From Roseovarius sp. (GTDB lineage Bacteria; Pseudomonadota; Alphaproteobacteria; Rhodobacterales; Rhodobacteraceae), in assembly GCF_027019125.1 (NCBI RefSeq), contig NZ_JALUXE010000030.1, positions 124,001-188,000 of the forward strand: a DNA stretch of 64,000 nucleotides, written 5' to 3'. Positions 33,481 to 41,955 of the stretch are shown piece by piece. The notes beneath the pieces are model-generated. The model had not been told where the DNA came from. It did no database searches and saw only the letters and a list, made by a program, of their open reading frames with translations. The first letter of the stretch is position 1, and the number at the start of each line of letters is the position of its first letter. The position numbers and the translations under genes were made by a program.

Positions 33481-33529
33481 AGTGTAAAGTCTCCGTTTAT
33501 TGACATCGTGTAAATTTACACAGTGTAAA
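33474..33529. promoter_or_regulatory. Multi-copy TetR operator region
   Basis: Three overlapping signals are visible. TTGACACAGTGTAAA (33474-33488) covers the tetR start. GTGTAAATTTACAC (33508-33521) is a perfect 14-bp palindrome. TTTACACAGTGTAAA (33515-33529) is a perfect odd palindrome, one base different from the first. A TTGACA -35-like box at 33500-33505 precedes the last two on the plus strand, so they sit on the promoter of the flavoprotein gene. Confidence 0.75.
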
Positions 33530-33547
33530 GTCAATGGAGAATAAGAT

Positions 33548-34129
33548 ATGACGCGTAAAATATTCATCTGGGTGGCCCATCCCCGCGCCACGTCCTTTTG
33601 TTCCGGGCTGGCCGATGCCTACCAGGCAGGGGCCGAAGCGGGCGGTGCCACCGTGCGGCGGATGGACCTGAACGACATGCGGTTCGACCCCCATTTCGAA
33701 GGCTACGGGGCGGATGTTCCGGCGCTCGAAGCTGATCTGGTCACATGGCAGGAAAACATCGCATGGGCCGATCACCTGATGATCGTGCATCCCTATTGGT
33801 GGGGGGCGATGCCCGCGCGGGCCAAGGCGGTGCTCGACCGTGCGCTGACCTCTGGCTTTGCCTTCAAGTATCACGCGCGGGGGATGGGCTGGGAGAGGCT
33901 GTTGACCGGGCGCACGGCGGATGCCCTGATCACGTCGGACACGCCGACGCTGATCGACACGCTTTTCTACCTCAAACCGCCGCGGCGGGTGATCCGCAAT
34001 CAGGTGCTGAAGTTTTGCGGGATCAAGCCGCGCAAAGTGGTGCAGTTTGGGTCGGTCAAGATGGCAGAGGAGGCCAAACGCGCCCGCTGGATCGAGCGCG
34101 CCCGCACCATGGGCCGCACGGCGGCCTGA
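33548..34129 (+). CDS. NAD(P)H:quinone oxidoreductase-like flavoprotein
   Basis: 193 residues with a flavodoxin-2 fold. The N-terminal phosphate/FMN loop is IWVAHPRATSFCSGLADAY, the mid-protein PYWWGAMPARAKAVLDRAL is the NQO/KefF-type signature, and GRTADALITSDTP continues the fold. It should carry out two-electron reduction of quinones or other electrophiles with NAD(P)H. It is under the divergent TetR repressor and probably co-transcribed with the DUF1772 protein 34 bases on. This arrangement is typical of detoxification units. Confidence 0.9.
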   Translation: MTRKIFIWVAHPRATSFCSGLADAYQAGAEAGGATVRRMDLNDMRFDPHFEGYGADVPALEADLVTWQENIAWADHLMIVHPYWWGAMPARAKAVLDRALTSGFAFKYHARGMGWERLLTGRTADALITSDTPTLIDTLFYLKPPRRVIRNQVLKFCGIKPRKVVQFGSVKMAEEAKRARWIERARTMGRTAA

Positions 34130-34163
34130 GCACGCTCCAACCAGAAAACAGGAGAAGATGACG

Positions 34164-34652
34164 ATGACAAATCTGTTGGAACTGACGATCTTTGGTGGGA
34201 CTGCCGTGGGAATGGCGCTTGTTTCGGGTGTTTTTCTTGCCTTCTCGGACTTCGTGATGCGGTCGCTGCGACGGGCGAGCCCGACCGTCGGCATTGAGGC
34301 CATGCAGCTGATCAACCGAGAGGTTTATGGCTCGGCCTTTCTTGTGGCCCTCCTGGGGCTGGTGCCGGTGTCTGGGGTGCTCGCGGTTTATGCGGTGCTG
34401 CGCATTGAGGGGCTGGCATCCGGCTGGTTTGTCGCTGGGGCCGCGATCTATGGGATTGGGGTCGTGCTGGTGACGATGCTGGGCAATGTGCCAATGAACC
34501 GGCGGCTTGACCTGATGGCGGCCGAGGCGGTGGAGACGCGGGACTATTGGCAGCACTATGCGCGACGCTGGACCCGTCTCAACCATCTGCGCACTCTGGC
34601 CTCGGCACTGGCTGCGGCGGCGTTTGTCGCGGGCACGGTGCTGTTGGTCTGA
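34164..34652 (+). CDS. DUF1772-family membrane protein
   Basis: 162 residues from ATG 34164 (ATG 34158 is equally in frame but too near GGAG). Four hydrophobic segments (about 6-28, 53-74, 82-104, 143-162) and the central NVPMNRRLDLM plus WTRLNHLRTLAS motifs match DUF1772, the anthrone-oxygenase-like family. These small membrane proteins often accompany NAD(P)H quinone oxidoreductases under TetR control. The activity here is unknown. A perfect terminator follows. Confidence 0.88.
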   Translation: MTNLLELTIFGGTAVGMALVSGVFLAFSDFVMRSLRRASPTVGIEAMQLINREVYGSAFLVALLGLVPVSGVLAVYAVLRIEGLASGWFVAGAAIYGIGVVLVTMLGNVPMNRRLDLMAAEAVETRDYWQHYARRWTRLNHLRTLASALAAAAFVAGTVLLV

Positions 34653-34660
34653 AATGGCAT

Positions 34661-34688
34661 CCCCTCGCCTTGGAGCCAAGGCGAGGGG
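34661..34688. terminator. Bidirectional terminator
   Basis: CCCCTCGCCTT and AAGGCGAGGGG form a perfect 11-bp stem around GGAGCC, between the convergent DUF1772 and leuA genes. Confidence 0.8.
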
Positions 34689-34700
34689 CAGGTGTCACTG

Positions 34701-36266
34701 TCAGGAGACGTCCTTGTAGCTGACCTCGCGCGCGTCGCTGCCGGTCTTTTCGCGGCGCACGAGCAGGCGGTTGAGGGCATGGACATAGGCCTTGGCCGAA
34801 GCCACGACCGTATCGGTATCCGCCGATTGGCCCATCACGATGCGCCCCGCCTCTTCCATGCGCACCGACACGGTGGCCTGTGCATCCGTGCCCTCGGTCA
34901 CGGCATGAACCTGATAGAGCTGCAACCGCGCCTCATGCGGAAAGAGCGCCTTGACCGCATTGAACGTGGCATCCACGGGCCCGTCGCCGGTGGCCTCGGT
35001 CGAGACCTCGCGCCCGTCGATTTCCATGGTCAACGTCGCCTGTTGCGGGCCCTCGGTGCCGCAGATCACGCGCAGATGCTTGATCTGCAAGCGATTGTTC
35101 TCGGAATCCACACCTGCATTGACGAGCGCCACGAGATCGTCGTCATAGATCTCCTTCTTGCGGTCGGCCAATTCCTTGAAGCGGACGAACACATCGTTGA
35201 GCTGGTTGTCGGCCAAGTCATAGCCCAAATCCTTGAGCTTGGAGCGCAAGGCGGCACGGCCGGAATGTTTGCCCATGACGATATTGGTCTCGGTGAGACC
35301 CACATCCTCGGGGCGCATGATCTCGAAGGTTTCGGCGTTCTTGAGCATGCCGTCCTGATGGATGCCGGATTCATGCGCAAAGGCGTTCTTGCCGACGATG
35401 GCCTTGTTGAACTGCACCGGAAAGCCCGAGACGGCGGCAACTCGACGCGAGATGTTCATCAGCTTGCGGGTGTCGACGCCGGTTTCATAGGGCATGATGT
35501 CGCCGCGCACCTTGAGGGCCATCACCACCTCTTCCAACGCGGTGTTGCCCGCGCGTTCGCCAAGGCCGTTGATGGTGCACTCGATCTGGCGCGCGCCGCC
35601 CGCGACGGCGGCAAGGGCATTGGCCGTGGCCATGCCCAGATCGTTGTGGCAATGGGTGGCAAAGATCACATCATCCGCCCCCGGCACGGTTTCGATCAGA
35701 CGGCGGATGAGCGAGGCGGATTCCTCGGGCGCGGTATAGCCCACGGTATCGGGGATATTGATGGTGGTTGCCCCCGCCTTGATCGCGATTTCCACCACGC
35801 GGCAGAGGTAATCCCATTCGGTGCGGGTGGCATCCATCGGCGACCATTGCACATTGTCGCAGAGATTGCGCGCATGTGTCACCGTCTCGTGGATACGCTC
35901 GGCCATCTGGTCGCGGTCGAGATTTGGGATCGCGCGATGCAGCGGCGAGGTGCCGATGAAGGTATGGATGCGCGGGCGGGCGGCGTGTTTCACTGCCTCC
36001 CAGCAGCGGTCGATATCCTTGAAATTGGCACGCGCAAGGCCGCAGATCACGGCGTTCTTGGAGTTCTTCGCGATTTCGCTCACGGCGTTGAAATCGCCCT
36101 CGGAGGCGATGGGAAAGCCCGCCTCGATGATATCGACGCCCATGTCATCGAGCAGCCCGGCGATTTCGAGCTTTTCGGCATGGGTCATGGTGGCGCCGGG
36201 GCTTTGTTCGCCGTCGCGCAAGGTGGTGTCGAAGATCACCACACGGTCTTTGGTGCTGTTGGTCAT
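34701..36266 (-). CDS. leuA: 2-isopropylmalate synthase
   Basis: 521 residues from ATG 36266. It condenses acetyl-CoA and 2-oxoisovalerate in the first committed step of leucine synthesis. N-terminal IFDTTLRDGEQSPGATM holds the catalytic Asp/Arg, HCHNDLGMATAN the metal-binding His pair, and GERAGNTALEEVVMAL the signature; an allosteric C-terminal domain follows. Feedback inhibition by leucine is a family property. A leader peptide with leucine codons and a U-tract terminator precede it, suggesting transcription attenuation by leucine supply. Confidence 0.97.
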   Translation of the reverse strand: MTNSTKDRVVIFDTTLRDGEQSPGATMTHAEKLEIAGLLDDMGVDIIEAGFPIASEGDFNAVSEIAKNSKNAVICGLARANFKDIDRCWEAVKHAARPRIHTFIGTSPLHRAIPNLDRDQMAERIHETVTHARNLCDNVQWSPMDATRTEWDYLCRVVEIAIKAGATTINIPDTVGYTAPEESASLIRRLIETVPGADDVIFATHCHNDLGMATANALAAVAGGARQIECTINGLGERAGNTALEEVVMALKVRGDIMPYETGVDTRKLMNISRRVAAVSGFPVQFNKAIVGKNAFAHESGIHQDGMLKNAETFEIMRPEDVGLTETNIVMGKHSGRAALRSKLKDLGYDLADNQLNDVFVRFKELADRKKEIYDDDLVALVNAGVDSENNRLQIKHLRVICGTEGPQQATLTMEIDGREVSTEATGDGPVDATFNAVKALFPHEARLQLYQVHAVTEGTDAQATVSVRMEEAGRIVMGQSADTDTVVASAKAYVHALNRLLVRREKTGSDAREVSYKDVS

Positions 36267-36279
36267 GTTGGTCTCTTTC

Positions 36280-36360
36280 AAAAAATCCTAAGCCTGCGGC
36301 GCGAAACGGCACATCCTCTGAGCGGTCGCGCCAAGACGGCACGCTCAGAGGCGGCTTAGG
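36280..36360 (-). promoter_or_regulatory. leuA transcription attenuator
   Basis: On the minus strand, CCTAAGCC (36353-36360) can pair with GGCTTAGG (36287-36294), which is followed by a run of six U (36280-36286 region). The 5' arm of this helix is made of the leader peptide's own Leu/Ser codons. Inside lies a second perfect helix, CCTCTGAGCG:CGCTCAGAGG (36315-36324 with 36342-36351), and a competing GGCGCGA:TCGCGCC pairing. Stalling on leucine codons would mask the terminator arm and permit leuA transcription. Confidence 0.7.
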
Positions 36361-36431
36361 CCTAGCAGGACAGCACTAGCGGCACGCCGAACGGCGTGGG
36401 GCAAGGGCGTGATATGATCCTGCATCAACAT
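36345..36431 (-). CDS. Leucine-codon leader peptide of leuA
   Basis: A 28-residue ORF starting ATG-TTG-ATG and ending V-L-L-G-L-S-R-L before TGA. Four of its last seven residues are leucine, and two of these use CTA, a rare codon in this GC-rich genome. It lies 78 bases upstream of leuA and overlaps the 5' arm of the attenuator. It is too short for ordinary gene calling. Function as an attenuation leader is inferred from position and codon content. Confidence 0.65.
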   Translation of the reverse strand: MLMQDHITPLPHAVRRAASAVLLGLSRL

Positions 36432-36527
36432 GCGCGAAACTATACGGGGGCTCTGCGGCGATGAAAACCCCGAAATTGCACAGCGCTTCGGGGTTGAAGC
36501 GGCGCGGGCTTCGGCTAGGTCTGCGCC

Positions 36528-37193
36528 ATGGAAAACGCATTGATCATCGGCGCATCGGGCGGCATCGGGCGGGCCGTGAGCGCCGCCCTTGAGGCAAGGG
36601 GTGTGGCGGTCACGCGCCTGTCGCGCAGCAGCGATGGATTGGACGTGACCGATGAGGCCTCGGTTGCGGCGGCGCTCGGGGCGCTGACAGGGCCGTTTGA
36701 CCTGATCCTCGTCGCGACGGGGGCGCTGGAAATCGGCGGTGCCGCGCCGGAAAAAGCGCTGCGGCAGGTGAGCGCGCAGGCGATGCTGGATCAATTCGCG
36801 CTCAATTGCGTGGGGCCATCGCTTGTGCTCAAGCACAGTGTCCGGCTTTTGCCGCGCGAGGGGCGGGCGGTCTTTGCGGCGCTTTCGGCGCGGGTGGGCT
36901 CGATCGGCGACAACGGTTTTGGCGGCTGGTATAGCTATCGCACCGCCAAGGCTGCGCTCAACCAGATGATCCACACCGGCGCGATTGAGCTGGGGCGCAG
37001 CCATCGCGCGGCGATTTGCGTGGCGTTGCATCCGGGCACGGTCGAGACCGACTTTACCCGCAAGTATCTGGGGCGGCACCCGGCGGTGCCCGCCTCAGAG
37101 GCGGCGGAAAACCTGTTGCGCGTCATTCAAGGCTTGCGGCCAGAGGACAGCGGCGGGTTCTTTGATTGGCAAGGGAAGCCCGTGCCATGGTGA
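36528..37193 (+). CDS. Short-chain dehydrogenase/reductase
   Basis: 221 residues. The N-terminal nucleotide loop is GASGGIGRAVSAAL, the active-site Y-x3-K is in WYSYRTAKAALNQM, and FAALSARVGSIGDN carries the serine region. It resembles the C-factor-like SDR group. The substrate is unknown. Its stop overlaps the photolyase start by 7 bases, so the two are translationally coupled and may be co-regulated. Confidence 0.93.
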   Translation: MENALIIGASGGIGRAVSAALEARGVAVTRLSRSSDGLDVTDEASVAAALGALTGPFDLILVATGALEIGGAAPEKALRQVSAQAMLDQFALNCVGPSLVLKHSVRLLPREGRAVFAALSARVGSIGDNGFGGWYSYRTAKAALNQMIHTGAIELGRSHRAAICVALHPGTVETDFTRKYLGRHPAVPASEAAENLLRVIQGLRPEDSGGFFDWQGKPVPW

Positions 37194-38716
37194 CGCGGCT
37201 GGTGTTGGTGCTGGGGGATCAACTCAGCCCGGGTCTATCTGCGCTCTGTGCGGCGGACAAGACGCAAGATGTGGTGGTCATGGCCGAGGTCATGGACGAG
37301 GGAAGCTATGTGCCGCACCATCCCAAGAAAATCGCGCTGATCCTGTCGGCGATGCGGCATTTCGCCGAAGAGCTGCGCGCAGATGGCTGGAAAGTGGCCT
37401 ACACGCGGCTGGACGATCCCGAGGCCGCGCAGTCGATTGTCGGCGAATTGATCCGCCGCGCCGAGGAATTTGGCGCGTCCGAGGTCATCGCGACGCAGCC
37501 GGGGGAATGGCGGCTGATTGAGGCGCTTCAAGAAGCGCCCCTGAGGGTTCGGCAACTGCCGGATGACCGGTTCATCTGTGCGCTGGAAGAGTTCGATCGC
37601 TGGGCCGAGGGGCGCAAAGAGCTTCGGATGGAGTATTTCTATCGCGAGATGCGGCGCAAGACCGGGTTCCTGATGGAGGGCGACCAACCGGCCGGGGGCA
37701 AGTGGAATTTCGACCATGACAATCGCAAGCGCGCGCAGATGGACCTCTTGCGCGCCAAACCGCTGCGGTTCGAGCCGGATACGATCACGGCGGAGGTTCT
37801 GGATCTGGTGGAGGACAGATTTGGCAATCATTTCGGCAGGTTGCGCCCGTTCTGGTTTGCGGTGACACGGGCCGGGGCCGCCCAAGCCTTTGATCATTTC
37901 GCACGCAATTTGCTGGCCGGGTTTGGCGACACGCAGGATGCGATGCTGGAGGGCGACGCGTTCCTGCATCATTCGGTGATTTCGATGTATTTGAACATTG
38001 GATTGCTCAATCCTGTGGATATCTGCACTCGTATTGTTGAGGAATGGCAAGCGGGCCGAGTGCCGATCAATGCCGCCGAAGGCTATATCCGGCAGGTCAT
38101 CGGCTGGCGCGAATATGTCCGGGGTCTCTATTTCCGCGAGGGGCCGGACTATGCGACGCGCAACGTGCTAGGTCATGGGCGCGATCTGCCAGCGATGTAT
38201 TGGGGCGGCAAGACCCGTATGAACTGTGTCTCGCAAGCTGTTGATGTGACAGAAAAAGAGGCCTATGCCCACCATATCCAGCGGTTGATGGTGACGGGCA
38301 ATTTCGCACTTCTGGCCGGGATCGACCCCGCACAGGTGCATGAGTGGTATCTGGCGGTTTACGCCGATGCGTTCGAATGGGTCGAGGCCCCGAACGTGAT
38401 CGGCATGAGCCAGTTTGCCGATGGTGGCATCATCGCCAGCAAACCCTACGTGAGTTCGGGCAATTACATCGACAAGATGTCGGATTATTGCGGGTCCTGC
38501 GCCTATTCGGTCAAGGACAAGACGGGCGAGAACGCCTGTCCCTTCAACCTGCTCTATTGGGATTTCGTGATCCGGCACCGCGAGCGGTTTGGCCGCAATC
38601 CGCGCATGGGGCCGGTCTATCGCACCTGGGACAAAATGGACGCAGACCGCCGTCAAATGGTACGCGACGGGGCCGCGCGCGTGCTGGGCGATCTTGATGC
38701 GGGGCGCATCGTCTGA
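37187..38716 (+). CDS. FeS-containing bacterial cryptochrome/photolyase (FeS-BCP)
   Basis: 509 residues from ATG 37187. The N-terminal Rossmann-like antenna domain opens LVLVLGDQLSPGLSAL. The helical FAD domain contains INAAEGYIRQVIGWREYVRGLYF and YVSSGNYIDKMSDYCGSCAY. Four cysteines fit the [4Fe-4S] ligands of the PhrB/CryB class: one in RMNCVSQ, then C-x2-C-x12-C in YCGSCAYSVKDKTGENACP. Members repair (6-4) photoproducts or act as blue-light sensors; Rhodobacter CryB is a close relative. It has a zero-base gap to the convergent MORN gene. Confidence 0.95.
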   Translation: MVTRLVLVLGDQLSPGLSALCAADKTQDVVVMAEVMDEGSYVPHHPKKIALILSAMRHFAEELRADGWKVAYTRLDDPEAAQSIVGELIRRAEEFGASEVIATQPGEWRLIEALQEAPLRVRQLPDDRFICALEEFDRWAEGRKELRMEYFYREMRRKTGFLMEGDQPAGGKWNFDHDNRKRAQMDLLRAKPLRFEPDTITAEVLDLVEDRFGNHFGRLRPFWFAVTRAGAAQAFDHFARNLLAGFGDTQDAMLEGDAFLHHSVISMYLNIGLLNPVDICTRIVEEWQAGRVPINAAEGYIRQVIGWREYVRGLYFREGPDYATRNVLGHGRDLPAMYWGGKTRMNCVSQAVDVTEKEAYAHHIQRLMVTGNFALLAGIDPAQVHEWYLAVYADAFEWVEAPNVIGMSQFADGGIIASKPYVSSGNYIDKMSDYCGSCAYSVKDKTGENACPFNLLYWDFVIRHRERFGRNPRMGPVYRTWDKMDADRRQMVRDGAARVLGDLDAGRIV

Positions 38717-40129
38717 TCACTCGGTTTTGGTCGTGGCCTCAGACAGCGCGCCGTCTTCCCATGTGCCGCTGGCCTCTTGCCCGGTGGCGTAGCGCATCGT
38801 GCCTTCGCCCTGCCGCTTGCCCGCACGGAACATGCCCTCATAGACATCGCCATTGGTGTAGGTGGCCACGCCGCGCCCCGAGATTTCACCGTTCTGCCAG
38901 TCGCCCTCGTAGACAAAGCCGTCGGGCATCGTGATCTTGCCCTGTCCATGGCGCTGCCCGTCGACAAATCCGCCCACATAGATCGTGCCATCGGGATAGG
39001 TTGCGGTGCCGGTGCCATGGCGTTGGCCGTCCTGCCATTCCCCCTCATAGCGATAGCCGTCGGGGTAGGTCATGACCCCGGTGCCATGGTTGCGGGCGTT
39101 CTGGAATTCGCCCTCGTAGACGAGGCCGTTGGGATAGGTGGCACGCCCGGTGCCCTCGATCACGCCGCCGACCCATGAGCCCTCGTAGGTTGACCCGTCA
39201 GGGTAGGTGATGCGCCCCTCGCCATTGGCCAGATCATCGCGGAACTGCCCCTCATAGACTGAACCATCGGGATAGGTGACGCGACCCTGACCCGAGATTT
39301 TGCCCGCGACCCATTCGCCCTGATAGACATAGCCATCGGTGCCGGTGAACTTGCCCTGCCCGTGGCGCCGGTCATCCTTGAAGGCCCCCTCGTAGAGATC
39401 GCCATTCTCATAGGTGACGCGGCCCATACCCTCGCGCCGGCCAGCGACAAGATCGCCTTCATAGACATCGCCATTGGGCTGCGTGAGCTTGCCCTTGCCG
39501 TCGATCTCGCCGGCGCGCCAGGTGCCCTGATAGATCAGCCCGTCGGGCATGGTCAGCGTGCCCTCTCCCTCTCGCGCGCCGCGCGCCACCGCGCCTTCGT
39601 AGACCGCGCCGTCGGGATAGGTGATCGTGGCCATGCCTTCCTTGATGCCATTCACCCAATCGCCGTCATAGACATAGCCACCCGGGCTCTGCATCCGGCC
39701 GCGCCCGTGGTGCATGGCATTGAGAAAACCGCCCTCGTAGCGCACCCCGTTGGCATAGATCGCAACCCCCTGACCGGTGATCTTGCCATCCTCCCATGCC
39801 CCCTCGTAGGTGCCGCCATCGGTGAACACGATCTTGCCGATGCCATTGGGTTTGCCGCGCGCGAATTCGCCCTCGTAGACCGAGCCATTGGGAAAACGCG
39901 CGACACCTTTGCCGCGGATTTCCCCCTCGACCCATTCGCCGGTATATTGATAGCCATTGGGCAGGGTATAGGTGCCGGTGCCATGCTGCAGCCCGTCCTT
40001 GAACGTACCCTCATAGATGCCGCCATCGTCATATTGCTTGGTCTGCACCTCTGCGTCCTGCGCGGCGGCCAGGCTGGCCGTACCAAGCGCGAGGCTCAGA
40101 AGGATGGGTCTTGTGCGCGAAAACTTCAT
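38717..40129 (-). CDS. Exported MORN-repeat protein
   Basis: 470 residues from ATG 40129. A signal peptide (KFSRTRPILLSLALGTASLAAA) is followed by about 18-19 consecutive 23-residue MORN repeats of the form Y-E-G-x-W/F-x2-G-x2-x-G-x-G-x3-Y-P-D-G, filling the whole mature protein. There is no catalytic domain. MORN arrays bind lipids or proteins and form elongated hairpin rods. Export to the periplasm or outer-membrane space is inferred from the signal peptide. The start replaces a longer ORF lacking a ribosome site. Confidence 0.92.
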   Translation of the reverse strand: MKFSRTRPILLSLALGTASLAAAQDAEVQTKQYDDGGIYEGTFKDGLQHGTGTYTLPNGYQYTGEWVEGEIRGKGVARFPNGSVYEGEFARGKPNGIGKIVFTDGGTYEGAWEDGKITGQGVAIYANGVRYEGGFLNAMHHGRGRMQSPGGYVYDGDWVNGIKEGMATITYPDGAVYEGAVARGAREGEGTLTMPDGLIYQGTWRAGEIDGKGKLTQPNGDVYEGDLVAGRREGMGRVTYENGDLYEGAFKDDRRHGQGKFTGTDGYVYQGEWVAGKISGQGRVTYPDGSVYEGQFRDDLANGEGRITYPDGSTYEGSWVGGVIEGTGRATYPNGLVYEGEFQNARNHGTGVMTYPDGYRYEGEWQDGQRHGTGTATYPDGTIYVGGFVDGQRHGQGKITMPDGFVYEGDWQNGEISGRGVATYTNGDVYEGMFRAGKRQGEGTMRYATGQEASGTWEDGALSEATTKTE

Positions 40130-40282
40130 ATCTGCCCCGATGCCCGATCCCGCCTGATGATGCGGCGGCTGTGCCAAATCTAGAGGACGGGGCAGGGGCT
40201 GACAACGGGTTTTGGGCAAATCGGCTTTTCCTCCGGCGGCGATCTGCTACATCGGGGGCGTGGATATGCAGAGGGCACGCGC

Positions 40283-41950
40283 ATGGCTGACCGGTTTCGC
40301 CTGACTTTGGCGCAGTTGAACCCCACGGTGGGGGATCTGGCGGGCAATGCGCGCATGGCGCGCGCAGCATGGGAAGAGGGGCGCGCGGCGGGGGCCGATC
40401 TGGTGGCGCTGCCCGAGATGTTCATCACCGGCTACAACACGCAGGATCTGGTGCAGAAGCCGGCCTTTCATCAGGCGGCGATTGCCGCGATCGAGGCGCT
40501 GGCGCGCGACTGTGCCGAGGGGCCGGCACTGGCCATCGGAGGCCCGGCGCTGGAGGGTATCGGCCTCTATAATGCCTATTACGTCTTGCAGGGGGGCGTG
40601 GTGCGCGCCCGCGTGCTCAAGCATCATCTGCCCAATGAGACGGTTTTTGACGAGGTCCGGCTATATGAGAGCGGGCCGGTGGCGGGGCCATACACGGTGG
40701 CGGGTGTTCGGATCGGCAGCCCGATCTGCGAGGATGCCTGGCACGAGGATGTGGCCGAGACCTTGGCCGAAACCGGGGCGGAAATGCTGCTCGTGCCCAA
40801 TGGTTCCCCGCATTACCGCGACAAGATGGACCTGCGCCAGAACATGATGGTGGCACGGGTGATCGAGACCGGCTTGCCACTCGTCTATCTCAACATGGTG
40901 GGCGGGCAGGACGATCAGATGTTCGACGGCGGTTCTTTCGTGCTCAATCCCGGCGGGGCGCTCGCGGTGCAATTGCCGATGTTTCAAGAGGCCGTGGCGC
41001 ATGTCGATCTGGAGCGCGGGCCGGAGGGCTGGCGCGCGGTGCCGGGGGATTTGGCGTCGTTGCCCGATGACATGGAGCAGGATTATACCGCGATGGTGCT
41101 CAGTTTGCGCGATTATCTGCGCAAATCGGGGTTTTCAAAGGTCTTGCTGGGGCTTTCGGGCGGTGTGGACAGTGCCATTGTGGCCACCATTGCCGTTGAT
41201 GCGGTGGGGGCCGAGAATGTGCGCTGCGTGATGTTGCCGTCGGAATATACCTCGGCGGACTCGCTTGAGGATGCCAAGGCGGTCGCGGAAAACCTCGGCT
41301 GCCGCTATGATTTCGTGCCGATCGACGCAGGCCGCGCGGCGATCACGGCGACGCTGGCACCGTTGTTTGAGGGCACCGGGCCGGACCTGACCGAAGAGAA
41401 TATCCAGTCGCGCCTGCGCGGTCTGTTGTTGATGGCGCTGTCGAACAAGTTTGGCGAAATGCTGCTGACCACCGGCAACAAATCCGAGGTGGCGGTGGGC
41501 TATGCCACGATCTATGGCGATATGGCGGGGGGCTATAACCCGATCAAGGATCTCTACAAAAGCCGTGTATTCGAGATTTGCCGCTGGCGCAATGCCCGGC
41601 ACCGCAGCTGGATGATGGGGCCGGAGGGGGCGGTGATCCCCGAGCGGGTCATCGCCAAGCCACCCAGCGCCGAATTGCGCGCCGATCAGAAGGACAGCGA
41701 TTCGTTGCCCGATTATCCGGTGCTGGACGGGATATTGACCATTCTGGTGGATCAGGATGGCTCGATTTCGGATTGCGTCGCGGCGGGCTATGACCGGGAC
41801 GATGCCAAGCGGGTGGAACATCTGCTTTATATCAGCGAATACAAGCGGTTCCAGGCGGCCCCCGGCACGCGGCTGAGCAAGCGGGCGTTCTGGCTGGATC
41901 GGCGGTATCCGATTGTGAACCGGTGGCGGGACGGGTCCGGCGAGGGCTGA
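40283..41950 (+). CDS. nadE: Glutamine-dependent NAD+ synthetase
   Basis: 555 residues. An N-terminal nitrilase-type glutaminase domain (about 1-270) contains LPEMFITGYN, KHHLPNETVFDE and the catalytic cysteine in SPICEDAWHED. The C-terminal ATP-pyrophosphatase domain (about 280-555) has LGLSGGVDSAIVATIAVDA and TTGNKSEVAVGYATIYGDM. It converts nicotinate adenine dinucleotide to NAD with glutamine as the nitrogen donor. It ends 5 bases from the convergent kinase gene. Confidence 0.97.
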   Translation: MADRFRLTLAQLNPTVGDLAGNARMARAAWEEGRAAGADLVALPEMFITGYNTQDLVQKPAFHQAAIAAIEALARDCAEGPALAIGGPALEGIGLYNAYYVLQGGVVRARVLKHHLPNETVFDEVRLYESGPVAGPYTVAGVRIGSPICEDAWHEDVAETLAETGAEMLLVPNGSPHYRDKMDLRQNMMVARVIETGLPLVYLNMVGGQDDQMFDGGSFVLNPGGALAVQLPMFQEAVAHVDLERGPEGWRAVPGDLASLPDDMEQDYTAMVLSLRDYLRKSGFSKVLLGLSGGVDSAIVATIAVDAVGAENVRCVMLPSEYTSADSLEDAKAVAENLGCRYDFVPIDAGRAAITATLAPLFEGTGPDLTEENIQSRLRGLLLMALSNKFGEMLLTTGNKSEVAVGYATIYGDMAGGYNPIKDLYKSRVFEICRWRNARHRSWMMGPEGAVIPERVIAKPPSAELRADQKDSDSLPDYPVLDGILTILVDQDGSISDCVAAGYDRDDAKRVEHLLYISEYKRFQAAPGTRLSKRAFWLDRRYPIVNRWRDGSGEG

Positions 41951-41955
41951 TCCGT

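Noticed and set aside
34692..36359. Long plus-strand frame opposite leuA
   Set aside because: Shadow frame; leuA signatures are unambiguous on the minus strand.
38717..40129. Regular tandem DNA repeats that could be read as a CRISPR-like or satellite array
   Set aside because: The period is a multiple of three and the repeats encode MORN units in one intact frame; there are no identical repeats with unique spacers.
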